Positions 30,537 to 38,763 of a DNA stretch of 64,000 bases are shown here, piece by piece; position 1 is the stretch's first letter; the number at the start of each line of letters is the position of its first letter. The translations under genes and the position numbers were made by a program. The notes beneath the pieces were generated by a model. The model was not told where the DNA came from, made no database searches, and was given only the letters and a program-made list of their open reading frames with translations. This DNA comes from Enterobacteriaceae bacterium UBA2655. GTDB taxonomy: Bacteria; Pseudomonadota; Gammaproteobacteria; Enterobacterales; Enterobacteriaceae. The DNA lies in the NCBI GenBank assembly GCA_002359495.1, contig DENB01000095.1, positions 1-64,000 on the forward strand, given 5' to 3'.

Positions 30537-31624
30537 TATGCAGCTCTCACGATGTAGTTAAAGGCGACGTTTCGCGGACGGTTTTCACTGGCGATTGGTA
30601 CCACCAGTGACGCATCAAACCTGCAGGCCTGCTCCCCTCCGCTAACCCCGGAACTGGCTGTTTTGGTATCGCTATTGGATGTTCGCTGAAAAGCGCCTGT
30701 CCATGCACCCTGTGAATCATTGGCGAAGTCATAGCCAATAAAAGTCCCGGTAATATTACGAATGGCATCACCCTGACTTGTCCCAATACCGCGCCCGGAA
30801 TCCACCCCCCGGCCATCGTCCCAGCCGCGTATGAACTCCCCGCGTAAATCAGGCAGTTTCAGCGACGGAAACGCCTTCGCCAGTGCAGGGTATGCCGCCG
30901 CGCTGAAAGTCGCTCCGTTGCATTTCATCCAGCCTTCCGGCGCCGTCGATTGCGGCCACGGCACAGGCACACCGACAGGCAGGGCAGAGCCGTCACCCAG
31001 CCCGAGGTTAGCCAGGGCTTTTGAAACCAGTCCTTTGCTTTTCAGCTCTGACAGCGCATTTCCGATCAACGGGTACTGAACATGCGGGTTCGCGGCCTCA
31101 AGGTGTTCGCTCATCAGGTCATCGGCGTACTGCTTCACCTCAATCACCGCTTCATTCACCGAATCGTCAACATACTGGCGCGTCGCCAGCACCACGGACG
31201 GATCGATTTTCAGGGTAATGGCGTCCGTGCTGTTGACGATGAGCACCATGCGCACGGTCTGCGTGCGGCCGCTGCCTTCGTCCAGTTTCGGCTTGTAGGT
31301 TTCCGGTGTGTTGCAGACCGCTATCAGCGTGCCGTCCGCATCAAACAGGCCCATTTCCCTGATCCAGAAACCGCCCTCCGTTTCCGGGATAATCTGCTCG
31401 GCAATAATCTGGCTGGCGTTATCTTTATCAATGCTCAGGGTGTTGATGGCTGCCCGGCGCACCTCATGCACCAGCGCGGTCTGGCTGGCGTTCGGGGTCG
31501 GCAGCGTGCCGTTCCCGTCGCCCACGGCCATCTGCGTGATGTTCAGTTTTGTGCCCAGCGCGGCGGCGTTAGCCATCTTTGCCGCGCCGAGGTTGGTGAT
31601 AATGGCATAATATTTTTGCGTCAT
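30536..31624 (-). CDS. H: Tail fibre protein H (short form)
   Basis: The 362-residue product binds the host surface. The N-terminal domain (about 1-150) starts MTQKYYAIITNLGAAKMANA, the conserved part of P2 H that joins the baseplate; the C-terminal part has a tail-collar repeat (PDLRGEFIRGWDDGRG, about 270-285). P2 H is almost twice as long (669 aa), so this fibre is short. An ATG at 31624 is chosen over a longer frame because it gives the conserved N-terminus and overlaps the I stop by four bases. Confidence 0.88.
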   Translation of the reverse strand: MTQKYYAIITNLGAAKMANAAALGTKLNITQMAVGDGNGTLPTPNASQTALVHEVRRAAINTLSIDKDNASQIIAEQIIPETEGGFWIREMGLFDADGTLIAVCNTPETYKPKLDEGSGRTQTVRMVLIVNSTDAITLKIDPSVVLATRQYVDDSVNEAVIEVKQYADDLMSEHLEAANPHVQYPLIGNALSELKSKGLVSKALANLGLGDGSALPVGVPVPWPQSTAPEGWMKCNGATFSAAAYPALAKAFPSLKLPDLRGEFIRGWDDGRGVDSGRGIGTSQGDAIRNITGTFIGYDFANDSQGAWTGAFQRTSNSDTKTASSGVSGGEQACRFDASLVVPIASENRPRNVAFNYIVRAA

Positions 31625-32229
31625 GGTCCCACTTCCAGCGTGTCGATAACGTGAACCGCCGCGCCGCCGTAAACCGGCCCGCTGACGGAAATAATGTCCG
31701 GGGTATAGGGGTAAACCGTCAGGCTGTCCCCGTAATAACTGGCCGCCGCGATGGCGGTCTGCCCGCTGACCTGCAGGTTGATGGACATTCCCAGCAGATG
31801 GCGGCTGCATGGCTTCGCATCGCTTATCAGGCGCTCCAGCTCCTGATAGGTGTCCTCCGTAATGCCCTGTTCCTGCACGCCGATGTCCAGGCGAAACGTG
31901 CCGGGTGCCTCTCCGGTCTGCCACCACTCAATGATGCGGATAAGAAAGCCGAACGGCTCCACCACGCGGCGAATGGCGCTGGTCGTGCCCTTGTGCTGAT
32001 GAATGTAAAACGCATCCTGCACCACCTGGCGCTTCACGCTTTCCGTCCAGCTTTCGTCCCAGCGGTCCACCGAAAACGCCCAGGCGAGATAAGGCAGAAA
32101 CCTGACGGGGCAGGTTGCCGGGTTCCACAGCTCGCGCAGCGGGACATCCAGCCCGGATAAATCGCTGCACGCGGCGGCCAGCCTGCGCTCAAGCGCCGAG
32201 GAGCCGGGCGGCAGAAGGCTGTTCATCAT
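31621..32229 (-). CDS. I: Phage tail protein I (baseplate)
   Basis: The 202-residue protein belongs to the P2 gpI family of baseplate proteins. Motifs include CPVRFLPYLAWAFSVDRWDE and the HKGTTSAIRRVVEPFGF segment found across the family. It overlaps J at the start and H at the end by four bases each, consistent with coupled translation in the V-W-J-I-H operon. Confidence 0.92.
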   Translation of the reverse strand: MMNSLLPPGSSALERRLAAACSDLSGLDVPLRELWNPATCPVRFLPYLAWAFSVDRWDESWTESVKRQVVQDAFYIHQHKGTTSAIRRVVEPFGFLIRIIEWWQTGEAPGTFRLDIGVQEQGITEDTYQELERLISDAKPCSRHLLGMSINLQVSGQTAIAAASYYGDSLTVYPYTPDIISVSGPVYGGAAVHVIDTLEVGP

Positions 32230-33143
32230 GTGCCTGTCTCCTGCTCATCCGCGACGGCAACGGACACTGCCGTGCAGTACCCCGCCTGCGTGCGGTCCAT
32301 GATGATGTCGCTGGCAGGCTCAGTCATCTCCACCCAGTCCACCCCGGCCACCCGAAGCACCGCCCCGTAGGAATCCCGCCGCACGCTGCGCCCCAGCTTT
32401 CTCTGCTCGACCAGGTAGGCGGCCAGCGCCGCGTTCGCCGCATCAAGACACGGACCGGCGGCCACCCCGTCATACAGATGCAGTTTTGCCTGTATGCTGT
32501 AACTGAATATCGTGGCGCCCTGCACCGTCACGCGGTCGGCCACCGGGCGCACGCTTTCGTCATTCAGCGCCACATCCACCGCGTCCAGCAGATCCGCCGG
32601 GGCGCTGCCGTCCCCGTCCTGCGCCAGCACGGTGATCAGCACCTCCGCCGGGGCGGGACTGGTGGCGGACACATCCGCCACGCGCCCGTCCGCGCTTTTG
32701 GCGTAAAACTCATAGGCCGCCTTCGGCCCGGCCACGCTCAGCCCCTCAAACGCATCCGGCACGCGCAGGCGCAGCGCATCGTCCGTTTCCATCACGGCGG
32801 CCACCGGCGGCACCGCGTCCGGGTCAGCCGGAGTCGTGACCAGGCGGGATACGTTGTAGTTGGCCGCCAGCTGGTCCAGATCGCTGCCGAGCGCATAGGC
32901 CACCATCACCGCCTGCGCCGCCTCGTTAATTTTCTGGCGCAGCAGGACCTCCCGGTACGTGCTTTCCTGCAGCTGCTTCACGACGGGTTCCGATTCCAGC
33001 GCCAGCGTGCGGCGCACCGCCTCCTGCTGCTCTGCCGGATAAAGCGCGATAAACGCTTCTTTACGCGTAGCCAGCAGGGTTTCAAAATCCGGCACTTCCA
33101 CCACGTCCGGCGCGGGCAGCTGTGAAAGGTCAATAACTGCCAC
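32226..33143 (-). CDS. J: Baseplate assembly protein J
   Basis: The 305-residue gpJ family protein forms the baseplate wedge edge (gp6-like in T4). Characteristic pieces are LPAPDVVEVPDFETLL near the start and ALGSDLDQLAANYNVSRL in the middle. The GTG start at 33143 is supported by GGGAGGAAA 5-6 bases upstream and overlaps the W stop by 14 bases. Confidence 0.92.
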   Translation of the reverse strand: MAVIDLSQLPAPDVVEVPDFETLLATRKEAFIALYPAEQQEAVRRTLALESEPVVKQLQESTYREVLLRQKINEAAQAVMVAYALGSDLDQLAANYNVSRLVTTPADPDAVPPVAAVMETDDALRLRVPDAFEGLSVAGPKAAYEFYAKSADGRVADVSATSPAPAEVLITVLAQDGDGSAPADLLDAVDVALNDESVRPVADRVTVQGATIFSYSIQAKLHLYDGVAAGPCLDAANAALAAYLVEQRKLGRSVRRDSYGAVLRVAGVDWVEMTEPASDIIMDRTQAGYCTAVSVAVADEQETGT

Positions 33144-33489
33144 TGTTTCCTCCCGTTGAGACGTTCATGGCAAGCGGGGAACCGTCCGCCCGCTGCCCGG
33201 TTAAATCCACCTGCATGGAGCCGTCCGCATTGCGGGTGATGTTAATTGCGCTCAGCCGGATGCGCGGCTCCCAGCGGCTCAGCGCGCCGTACACCGCCGC
33301 CATCATCTGCAGGTCCAGCGCATCGTTCTGAGGCTGGTCAATCAGCCGGAAAAGCAGCGAGCCATATTCCCGCCGGGCAATCCGGCTGCCCTGCGGCGTC
33401 AGCAGGATGTCGCGCACGGACTGGCGGATGTGGTCCGTGTCTGTGATGGCCTGCCCGGTCTGCGGGTTCATGCCGAGATACATCGTCAT
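33130..33489 (-). CDS. W: Baseplate assembly protein W (gp25-like)
   Basis: The 119-residue protein belongs to the GPW/gp25 family, which joins the baseplate wedges to the sheath and nucleates sheath polymerisation. The family pattern GSRIARREYGSLLFRLIDQP is clear (about 36-55). It overlaps V by four bases and J by 14. Confidence 0.93.
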   Translation of the reverse strand: MTMYLGMNPQTGQAITDTDHIRQSVRDILLTPQGSRIARREYGSLLFRLIDQPQNDALDLQMMAAVYGALSRWEPRIRLSAINITRNADGSMQVDLTGQRADGSPLAMNVSTGGNSGSY

Positions 33490-34064
33490 TGCGGCCCCCC
33501 TGACGTATCCGAGCCGGATTTCACCCTGCCGTGGACGTGTGAATCCACCACGACGCCGTTGGAACTCATGGCGCCGCCGCCCTGCGTCACGGCGCCGTTC
33601 ATCACGGTTTCCGCATTCACCTGCATCTGGTCAGCGGTCACGATGAACTGGCCGGTTTTCAGTTCGATGCTGTCGGACGCCTCAATCAGCACGCTTTTGA
33701 TTCCCTTAATCAGCCATCGCCCGGTTGCCGGTTCGTACTCAAACCAGCCGCCGTCCGGGTATGCGGTCACGCTGCCGTCCTCAGAATCCGACGGCGGCGG
33801 GAACTCATCGGAATAAATGGCCGGCAGCGCAAAGGCGGTTTCGAGATTACCGCCGAGACTCAGCAGCAGCACCTGCTCCCCGACAGAGGGTTTCCACCAG
33901 GTACGGGTATTCCCGGCGCGCAGGGTCAGCCAGTTAATCCAGTTGGTTTCGAGATCGCCCGCTTTCACCCGGCAAAGCCATTTATCCTTATCCACTGCCG
34001 AGACGGTCCCGGTGCGGATCAGGTTGGTGATGAGGCGCATGATTTCAGTAAGTTGTGCGTTCAT
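33486..34064 (-). CDS. V: Baseplate assembly protein V (tail spike)
   Basis: The 192-residue gpV family protein forms the membrane-piercing spike. The OB-fold part is near the N-terminus (WLCRVKAGDLETNWINWL) and is followed by SVGEQVLLLSLGG. The C-terminus has HVH at about 176-178 where P2 V has a histidine-rich iron-binding tip. No ribosome site is seen before the ATG at 34064; it is kept because the N-terminus aligns with P2 V. It begins the PV operon, with an Ogr site at 34110-34129. Confidence 0.9.
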   Translation of the reverse strand: MNAQLTEIMRLITNLIRTGTVSAVDKDKWLCRVKAGDLETNWINWLTLRAGNTRTWWKPSVGEQVLLLSLGGNLETAFALPAIYSDEFPPPSDSEDGSVTAYPDGGWFEYEPATGRWLIKGIKSVLIEASDSIELKTGQFIVTADQMQVNAETVMNGAVTQGGGAMSSNGVVVDSHVHGRVKSGSDTSGGPQ

Positions 34065-34109
34065 AAAGGAAGGTTGCCATTAACGAAAAAAGAGCGGCAG
34101 CGGGCGACG

Positions 34110-34129
34110 TTGTAAGGGGCATGGCACAA
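34110..34129 (-). promoter_or_regulatory. Ogr/Delta activator site of the V operon
   Basis: TTGT, exactly 12 bases, ACAA, in the 68-base gap between S and V. It is the expected activator of the V-W-J-I-H transcript. A plausible -10 (TTAATG) lies near 34078-34083. Confidence 0.75.
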
Positions 34130-34132
34130 AAG

Positions 34133-34579
34133 CTATTCGCTCAGCCAGCGCAGCAACGCCTCCTGCACCGTGGTTTCCACTTCGCCATTCATGCCCAGCA
34201 GGGGGCGTGCCGCATATTTCACATCTTTTCCGCCCCGGCTTACCCGGTCACGCAGTCCGTAATGATGGACGCGGGCAATACGTTGCACGCGACCGGCAAA
34301 CGCAATTTCGGCCTGATTTGCGTTTGCCTGCGCTTTGAGATATTTCGCGGTTTTCAGCTTTGTGAACATTTTGCGCTTTACCCGGCCCTGTTTGGTCCGG
34401 GCCGTTATCCGGCGCGGCTCCCATGCCGTGCCGTCCGGGCTGCGCTGCGCCGTGATGTTCTGTTGCTGAATCCGGCGCACATCCCGCGCCACTTCGCGCA
34501 GCATCTTGCGACGTTCTGCCGGTTCGAGGTTTGCCAGCAGCGCATCCAGCCAGGCGTCCACCTGATGCAGTTCGCTCAT
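34133..34579 (-). CDS. S: Tail completion protein S
   Basis: This 148-residue basic protein is in the P2 gpS/virion morphogenesis family, needed to finish tails. The EPAERRKMLREVARDVRR helix (about 18-35) and the RNA/DNA-like basic C-terminus are typical. The start overlaps the R stop by four bases. It is the last gene of the O-to-S operon, as in P2. Confidence 0.88.
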   Translation of the reverse strand: MSELHQVDAWLDALLANLEPAERRKMLREVARDVRRIQQQNITAQRSPDGTAWEPRRITARTKQGRVKRKMFTKLKTAKYLKAQANANQAEIAFAGRVQRIARVHHYGLRDRVSRGGKDVKYAARPLLGMNGEVETTVQEALLRWLSE

Positions 34580-35004
34580 CGGCGGCCCGTCCAGTAATCG
34601 TCCGGCAGCTCCGGCTCCGGCACCGCTTCAACCTGCATCTGCCCGTTCACCTCACGGGCCAGCACCCGCTCCGTCAGTTTCAGGTTCAGGCTCAAATCAC
34701 AGGCACCATTGCCGAGAATATCCACCTCGAACGTGAACAGCTTTTCCCGCTCCGAGGTGTTCTGCAGCATGTCCGGCTGGTTGTCGCGCAGCCAGTACAG
34801 CACAGGCGCCATCAGCAGGTTCTGGTCCCCGGTGAAATCTGTCACCACTACGTTAAGGGTGTAGCGGTATTCCCAAGAAATCGACGCGGCAGACGTGGCG
34901 ACCAGCGAGCCGTTGTCCACAAACAGGTGCAGCCGGTCCGGGTTATCCCGGACATAGCTCACGGACTCATTCAGGGCTTTGCGTAAGGATTGCGGCTTGT
35001 TCAT
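34576..35004 (-). CDS. R: Tail completion protein R
   Basis: The 142-residue protein matches the P2 gpR tail completion family (start MNKPQSLRKALNESVSYVRDNPDRLH). It works with S at the head-proximal tail end. Its first 38 bases overlap the end of the o-spanin gene and its last four overlap S. Confidence 0.9.
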   Translation of the reverse strand: MNKPQSLRKALNESVSYVRDNPDRLHLFVDNGSLVATSAASISWEYRYTLNVVVTDFTGDQNLLMAPVLYWLRDNQPDMLQNTSEREKLFTFEVDILGNGACDLSLNLKLTERVLAREVNGQMQVEAVPEPELPDDYWTGRR

Positions 35005-35251
35005 CGTTGCGCTCCTGGCAGGTCACTATGGTGTCCACTTTGTCCGCGCAGGTTGCCCAGGCGGCTTCCGTCTCATCCAGCTGGCGATTCAGATCGCCGT
35101 TACTGCGCGGCGCTGACTCCGGCAGCTGGCAGCGCGTTATCTTCGGACAGCCACTCACGGTAAGACTGACCTCCGGTGATGGCCGGTCTTGTGCGCAGCC
35201 GGATAACAGCATCAGGCAGAGGGGCAGCAGCCCAGCGGCGAAATTCTTCAT
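34967..35251 (-). CDS. lysC: Outer-membrane spanin lipoprotein (LysC/Rz1-like)
   Basis: The 94-residue protein begins MKNFAAGLLPLCLMLLSGC, a lipoprotein signal with lipobox LLSGC (Cys about 19). It is encoded largely inside lysB in another frame, the nested Rz/Rz1 plan. The mature lipoprotein is Pro/Ser-rich at first and should pair with LysB across the periplasm to fuse inner and outer membranes at lysis. An ATG at 35251 is used because only that start gives the signal peptide. Confidence 0.88.
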   Translation of the reverse strand: MKNFAAGLLPLCLMLLSGCAQDRPSPEVSLTVSGCPKITRCQLPESAPRSNGDLNRQLDETEAAWATCADKVDTIVTCQERNDEQAAILTQSPE

Positions 35252-35528
35252 TTTCACGGGTAAGCTCCTCAATCCGGCGCTGGCGTTTTTGTAACAGCGC
35301 GCTGGTTTCTTCCGCAGCCGCATAAAGCCGGGTCTGCTCCCGGCTGTTGGTCTGCGTCAGGATGTTCAGGGCAATCAGCTGGCTGTTTTTCTGGTTCAGC
35401 TTCGTTTTCAGCGCGGCCAGCGCAGTTTTCTGGCTGCGGTTTTCCTGCTCTGCGTTATCCAGCCGCCACGTCTGAAAGCCGATCGCAGCAACTGCAATAA
35501 GCGACACCACAATCAGCGTGCGCATCAT
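35100..35528 (-). CDS. lysB: Inner-membrane spanin (LysB/Rz-like)
   Basis: The 142-residue protein has one N-terminal transmembrane helix (MMRTLIVVSLIAVAAIGF) and a long coiled coil (about 25-90), the form of an i-spanin. The start at 35528 has AAGGGGA upstream and a tandem ATG. The second half of the gene also encodes the o-spanin LysC in another frame. It follows the endolysin with a four-base overlap. Confidence 0.88.
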   Translation of the reverse strand: MMRTLIVVSLIAVAAIGFQTWRLDNAEQENRSQKTALAALKTKLNQKNSQLIALNILTQTNSREQTRLYAAAEETSALLQKRQRRIEELTRENEEFRRWAAAPLPDAVIRLRTRPAITGGQSYREWLSEDNALPAAGVSAAQ

Positions 35529-36037
35529 GTTGTCCCCTTCAGGCACCAGGCCATCTCCCGCCCGCGGCGGTTATCCAGCCCCTGATTGAATACGCCTTTC
35601 ACATACACCCAGCGCGGCAATTGATGACAGGCATCCACCCAGCGGCGCTGATTCAGTAATTTCGTCATCGTGGAGCCGCAGGCGTTGCCGGTCCCCACGT
35701 TGAACGCCAGCGACACCAGCGCGTCATAAACCTGCTGCGGCACCTTAACCGCCAGGCAGCGCGCCAGTGCCGCCTCGACGCGTAACACGTTGGTGATGAA
35801 ATTCCCTGCCGCCTGCCGTTCCGTGATGGTCCGGCCCGGCACCACGCCGGACGTGTTGCCGATCCCGTCCGTCCACACCCCGGCGCTGCACTGGTAAGGC
35901 CTGAGACGGCACCCTTCGTAATCCGCGATGAGTTTCAGCCCCTCCACTGAGGTGTGCAGCTGCTGAAAGCCCGGCAGCGTGGCGGCAATCGCCAGCACCG
36001 CCCCGACCGCACACCGCTTAACGGTTTGCAGATTCAT
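35525..36037 (-). CDS. K: Endolysin K (GH24 lysozyme, likely SAR type)
   Basis: The 170-residue muramidase cleaves peptidoglycan. The T4-lysozyme-type triad can be read as Glu41, Cys50 and Thr56 (EGCRLRPYQCSAGVWT), the E-8-(D/C)-5-T variant known in many phage lysozymes. The N-terminus (residues 9-24, VGAVLAIAATLPGF) is a weakly hydrophobic, Ala/Gly-rich segment, so it is probably a signal-anchor-release enzyme exported by Sec and activated on release. It overlaps the holin by 20 bases. Confidence 0.9.
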   Translation of the reverse strand: MNLQTVKRCAVGAVLAIAATLPGFQQLHTSVEGLKLIADYEGCRLRPYQCSAGVWTDGIGNTSGVVPGRTITERQAAGNFITNVLRVEAALARCLAVKVPQQVYDALVSLAFNVGTGNACGSTMTKLLNQRRWVDACHQLPRWVYVKGVFNQGLDNRRGREMAWCLKGTT

Positions 36038-36233
36038 ACTCCCCCCGGCTGATGCGGCCGCTTTCCAGCAGCTGAAAGGTTTTGCGCCGGTAGTACCAGC
36101 TCACCAGAAACATTCCCACGCCGAGCGCCATTCCCAGCAGCGTTGCAACGTCCTGCAGATCCCACTTCCCCAGCCAGCCCATCACCACCGCGATGCAGTA
36201 AGTCAGAAAGGCGCTGATACGTTCTGTTGTCAT
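36018..36233 (-). CDS. Holin (HP1-type, class II-like)
   Basis: The 71-residue protein has two hydrophobic segments (about 8-22 and 28-46) separated by a short polar turn, and a charged C-terminus (YYRRKTFQLLESGRISRGEYE). This size and pattern match the phage HP1 family of holins that open the inner membrane at lysis timing. It takes the place of P2 gene Y, between X and K. Confidence 0.82.
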   Translation of the reverse strand: MTTERISAFLTYCIAVVMGWLGKWDLQDVATLLGMALGVGMFLVSWYYRRKTFQLLESGRISRGEYESANR

Positions 36234-36236
36234 GAT

Positions 36237-36440
36237 TCAGTCCCAAAGCTGCACGGTCTGCGCGGTGGCGGCGGGCGTGATGTCCGGCAGTTCCACTTCC
36301 AGCCCGTGCGGTAAAAAAGGCCCGTAAGCGGCCAGCCCCGGATTCGCCTGCAGCACCTGCTCCGTCAGTCCCTGCGTGCGCCCGTAGTGACGCCAGCAAA
36401 GCGCGTCCACCGTGTCATACTGCTGCGCCCGCACTTTCAT
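36237..36440 (-). CDS. X: Tail protein X (LysM-like)
   Basis: The 67-residue protein is of the P2 gpX family, with a LysM-type pattern (QYDTVDALCWRHYGRTQG...VLQANPGLA). It acts in tail assembly. The start overlaps the last base of L and the gene ends four bases before the holin. Confidence 0.9.
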   Translation of the reverse strand: MKVRAQQYDTVDALCWRHYGRTQGLTEQVLQANPGLAAYGPFLPHGLEVELPDITPAATAQTVQLWD

Positions 36441-36913
36441 CAGATAAGCTCCACCACGTTATGCGGCCTGCCCTGCACGCGACTGATGGCCCAGCGTGCA
36501 TCCCGCCACAGGTCACCCGTGGCGTCGTCCAGTGCTTCGCCACGCTTCACGCCGGACGCCGTGGCGTCATAGTCCTGATAACGCTCGTTCAGCACGGCCC
36601 GCGTCCAGCACCAGACCGCATTGCGGTAGTGGTGAATAAGCTGGCTTTCTCCGGCCAGCTTCTCCGCCGGAACGTCCGATAAGTGGTTGTACCCTTTCAG
36701 CTCCTGACGCTCGCGAAAGCCGTAAAGCTCCGCGTTGACCTCTGAAATGGCAGTCAGGACCACCTGACGCAGCCGGGGTGCCGTCACGGTTCCGTCAGTG
36801 CGCATCACCTGCCGGAACTCAGCCAGGTCAATGTCCGGCCAGAACGAATTGTTGAGGATGATTTCCGGCGCATCCGGCGCCTGCTCCGGCGCAACAAACT
36901 TCATTGCCGTCAT
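36440..36913 (-). CDS. L: Head completion/stabilisation protein L
   Basis: The 157-residue gpL family protein joins the portal region of the filled head. The phrase FWPDIDLAEFRQVMRTDGTV (about 24-43) and HYRNAVWCWTRAVLNERYQDYDA are typical. The 100-base gap to M (36914-37013) holds no gene. Confidence 0.92.
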   Translation of the reverse strand: MTAMKFVAPEQAPDAPEIILNNSFWPDIDLAEFRQVMRTDGTVTAPRLRQVVLTAISEVNAELYGFRERQELKGYNHLSDVPAEKLAGESQLIHHYRNAVWCWTRAVLNERYQDYDATASGVKRGEALDDATGDLWRDARWAISRVQGRPHNVVELI

Positions 36914-37013
36914 AGCTGTGTTACTCCTGAATTAGTCGGGCGGTGGACGGGGTTTTGATAAGGCAGAGCCTGTCGCCACCCCGTGCCGCCCCGCGCGTGG
37001 GCACGTCCGGTTA

Positions 37014-37664
37014 TCAGCTGGCGTTGCGCAGTTTGCGCTCCAGCTGTTCAATGTCTTTTTTTACTCCGCAGCGTTCGTCCAGCTGCAGCGCGGTTTTAAG
37101 GTGATGCAGGGCAGAGACGGGATCGCCTTCACGCAGCAGCCAGCCCAGCGACTTGTGCAGACGGGCGCGCGACTGGTCGGGCATATCCCGGTCGCCGATA
37201 ACGTCCAGCGTCTGCACAAGCAGCCCGGCATCAAACGGGGTGTCAGCCAGCAGGGCCGCTTTCGCCGCGTCGGCAAATTCCTCAGCCAGCACGGTCTGCG
37301 TGTTGCGGTTAAACCCCTGCGGCATCACCCAGCCGTGTTTCAGCGCATGGCGCCCGATGGTCAGCGCCCCGGCATAATCCCCGGCATCAACGCGCCAGAG
37401 CATCACGTACATCAGCACGTCATCCTGCTGCGCAGCGTCGGCGGCCAGCACGCCCTCTATCCAGGCGGAATATTTGGGCAGCACTTCCTGTTTGATTTCG
37501 GCTTTTTTGGCATTGGACTGCACGCCCTTAAGGCGGCGGCGGTCCTCGCCCAGCTGCATCAGCATCTGGTCATAACCGGACGCATGGCGAACACTGCCGC
37601 CCTGACGGGCGGCCTGTTCAGCCTGAATGCGCAGGCGGTGCTGCCGTGCGGGACTCAGGCTCAT
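37014..37664 (-). CDS. M: Terminase small subunit / endonuclease M
   Basis: The 216-residue gpM family protein is the terminase endonuclease subunit that, with the ATPase P, recognises and cuts cos. The basic N-terminus (SPARQHRLRIQAEQAARQGGSV) and helical repeats fit the family. It follows N by 3 bases on the same transcript. The predicted substrate is the cos core at 42727-42745. Confidence 0.92.
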   Translation of the reverse strand: MSLSPARQHRLRIQAEQAARQGGSVRHASGYDQMLMQLGEDRRRLKGVQSNAKKAEIKQEVLPKYSAWIEGVLAADAAQQDDVLMYVMLWRVDAGDYAGALTIGRHALKHGWVMPQGFNRNTQTVLAEEFADAAKAALLADTPFDAGLLVQTLDVIGDRDMPDQSRARLHKSLGWLLREGDPVSALHHLKTALQLDERCGVKKDIEQLERKLRNAS

Positions 37665-37667
37665 CCG

Positions 37668-38747
37668 TTACGCTCCTGCGTTTTCGTCAGCGGCCGGTTC
37701 ATCAGCGGCCGGTTCAGCGAATACACCGGTTTCGATGTTTTCCGCCAGGGCGGCGCAGCGGTAATCCTCCACCACATACGCCTCATTAACCGACTCAAGG
37801 TTTTCGATGCGGTCGCGTTTCGGGTTATCGATCACCGAACGGCGGCGGGTTTCTTCCTGCCAGTAAATCGACAGGTTATCCAGGCGCGTCACCAGCAGCG
37901 CATTGGCCGGGAAGTACGGCGCGCGCACCGCCTGCAGGCCGCCCATGCGTTTCTGGCTGATGATGAGATCGGCGGCCAGCTTGTTGGTGTTGTCCAGGTC
38001 GTTATTCACCAGCGGGAAATATTTGTCAGACAGCAGCGCGCGACCACAGATAACAACCAGCTCGTCATCGTCCTGAAAAATCGGGTCGATCAGCTCGTTA
38101 ACCACATCCATCACCAGCGCGTCCAGGTTGGCATAATCGCCGCCTTTGCCGACCTTCACTGCGCCTTTCGTGGTCACGCCGTCTTTCGTGGTGCTGCCCA
38201 TCACGTTCTCCGGCTTGTCCTCGCGGATTTTCTGCAGCCAGCCTTTGTTGACGTCCTGCAACATCGGGTTGTCTTTGCGGTTGGAAGTTTTGGCGCGCTT
38301 CACGCCATTGAAGCCGATCATGATGCGGTCCAGTGCCTGACGCTTCACGATGGCGTCACGGATGCGTACCTGAAAGTCCTGAAACTTCGCCCACATATCC
38401 AGCTTCGCGTAGGGCAGCGCGGTGTCGAAGTTGGTCTGCTCGCACTTGTATTCCACATTTTCCATCAGCGTCGGATCGGTTGGTTCGCGTTCTGCTGATG
38501 TGGTGTCCGTGGTGCCTGCGATTGAACTTCCCACGCCGAGGCCCAGCAGCTGCCCGGACTGTTCGGCCACGCCCATCACGTTAATCAGGGTCAGGAAGGC
38601 GGCGGACTGCTGGATCTGCTCCTCCAGCGTCTGCGCCACGGACGCCTCCACGCTGAATTTACTGGACAGGTCAGACACGCCCACGTTGTAAATCTGCGCC
38701 AGTCGCGTCAGGTAAGCGTTAAAGGCAAAACGGGTTTTCTGTTTCAT
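37668..38747 (-). CDS. N: Major capsid protein N (P2 family)
   Basis: The 359-residue protein has the start MKQKTRFAFNAYLTRLAQIYNV and the block EPTDPTLMENVEYKCEQTNFDTALPYAKLDMWAKF expected for P2-type HK97-fold capsid proteins. Residues at the N-terminus are likely removed by the O protease during head maturation. The C-terminus carries an Ala/Asp/Glu repeat (EPAADEPAADENAGA). Confidence 0.94.
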   Translation of the reverse strand: MKQKTRFAFNAYLTRLAQIYNVGVSDLSSKFSVEASVAQTLEEQIQQSAAFLTLINVMGVAEQSGQLLGLGVGSSIAGTTDTTSAEREPTDPTLMENVEYKCEQTNFDTALPYAKLDMWAKFQDFQVRIRDAIVKRQALDRIMIGFNGVKRAKTSNRKDNPMLQDVNKGWLQKIREDKPENVMGSTTKDGVTTKGAVKVGKGGDYANLDALVMDVVNELIDPIFQDDDELVVICGRALLSDKYFPLVNNDLDNTNKLAADLIISQKRMGGLQAVRAPYFPANALLVTRLDNLSIYWQEETRRRSVIDNPKRDRIENLESVNEAYVVEDYRCAALAENIETGVFAEPAADEPAADENAGA

Positions 38748-38763
38748 TGATTTTGTTGCTCCA

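Noticed and set aside
37101..38498. A 465-codon open frame opposite phage genes M and N
   Set aside because: It spans two real genes on the other strand and their gap, with shadow-like composition.
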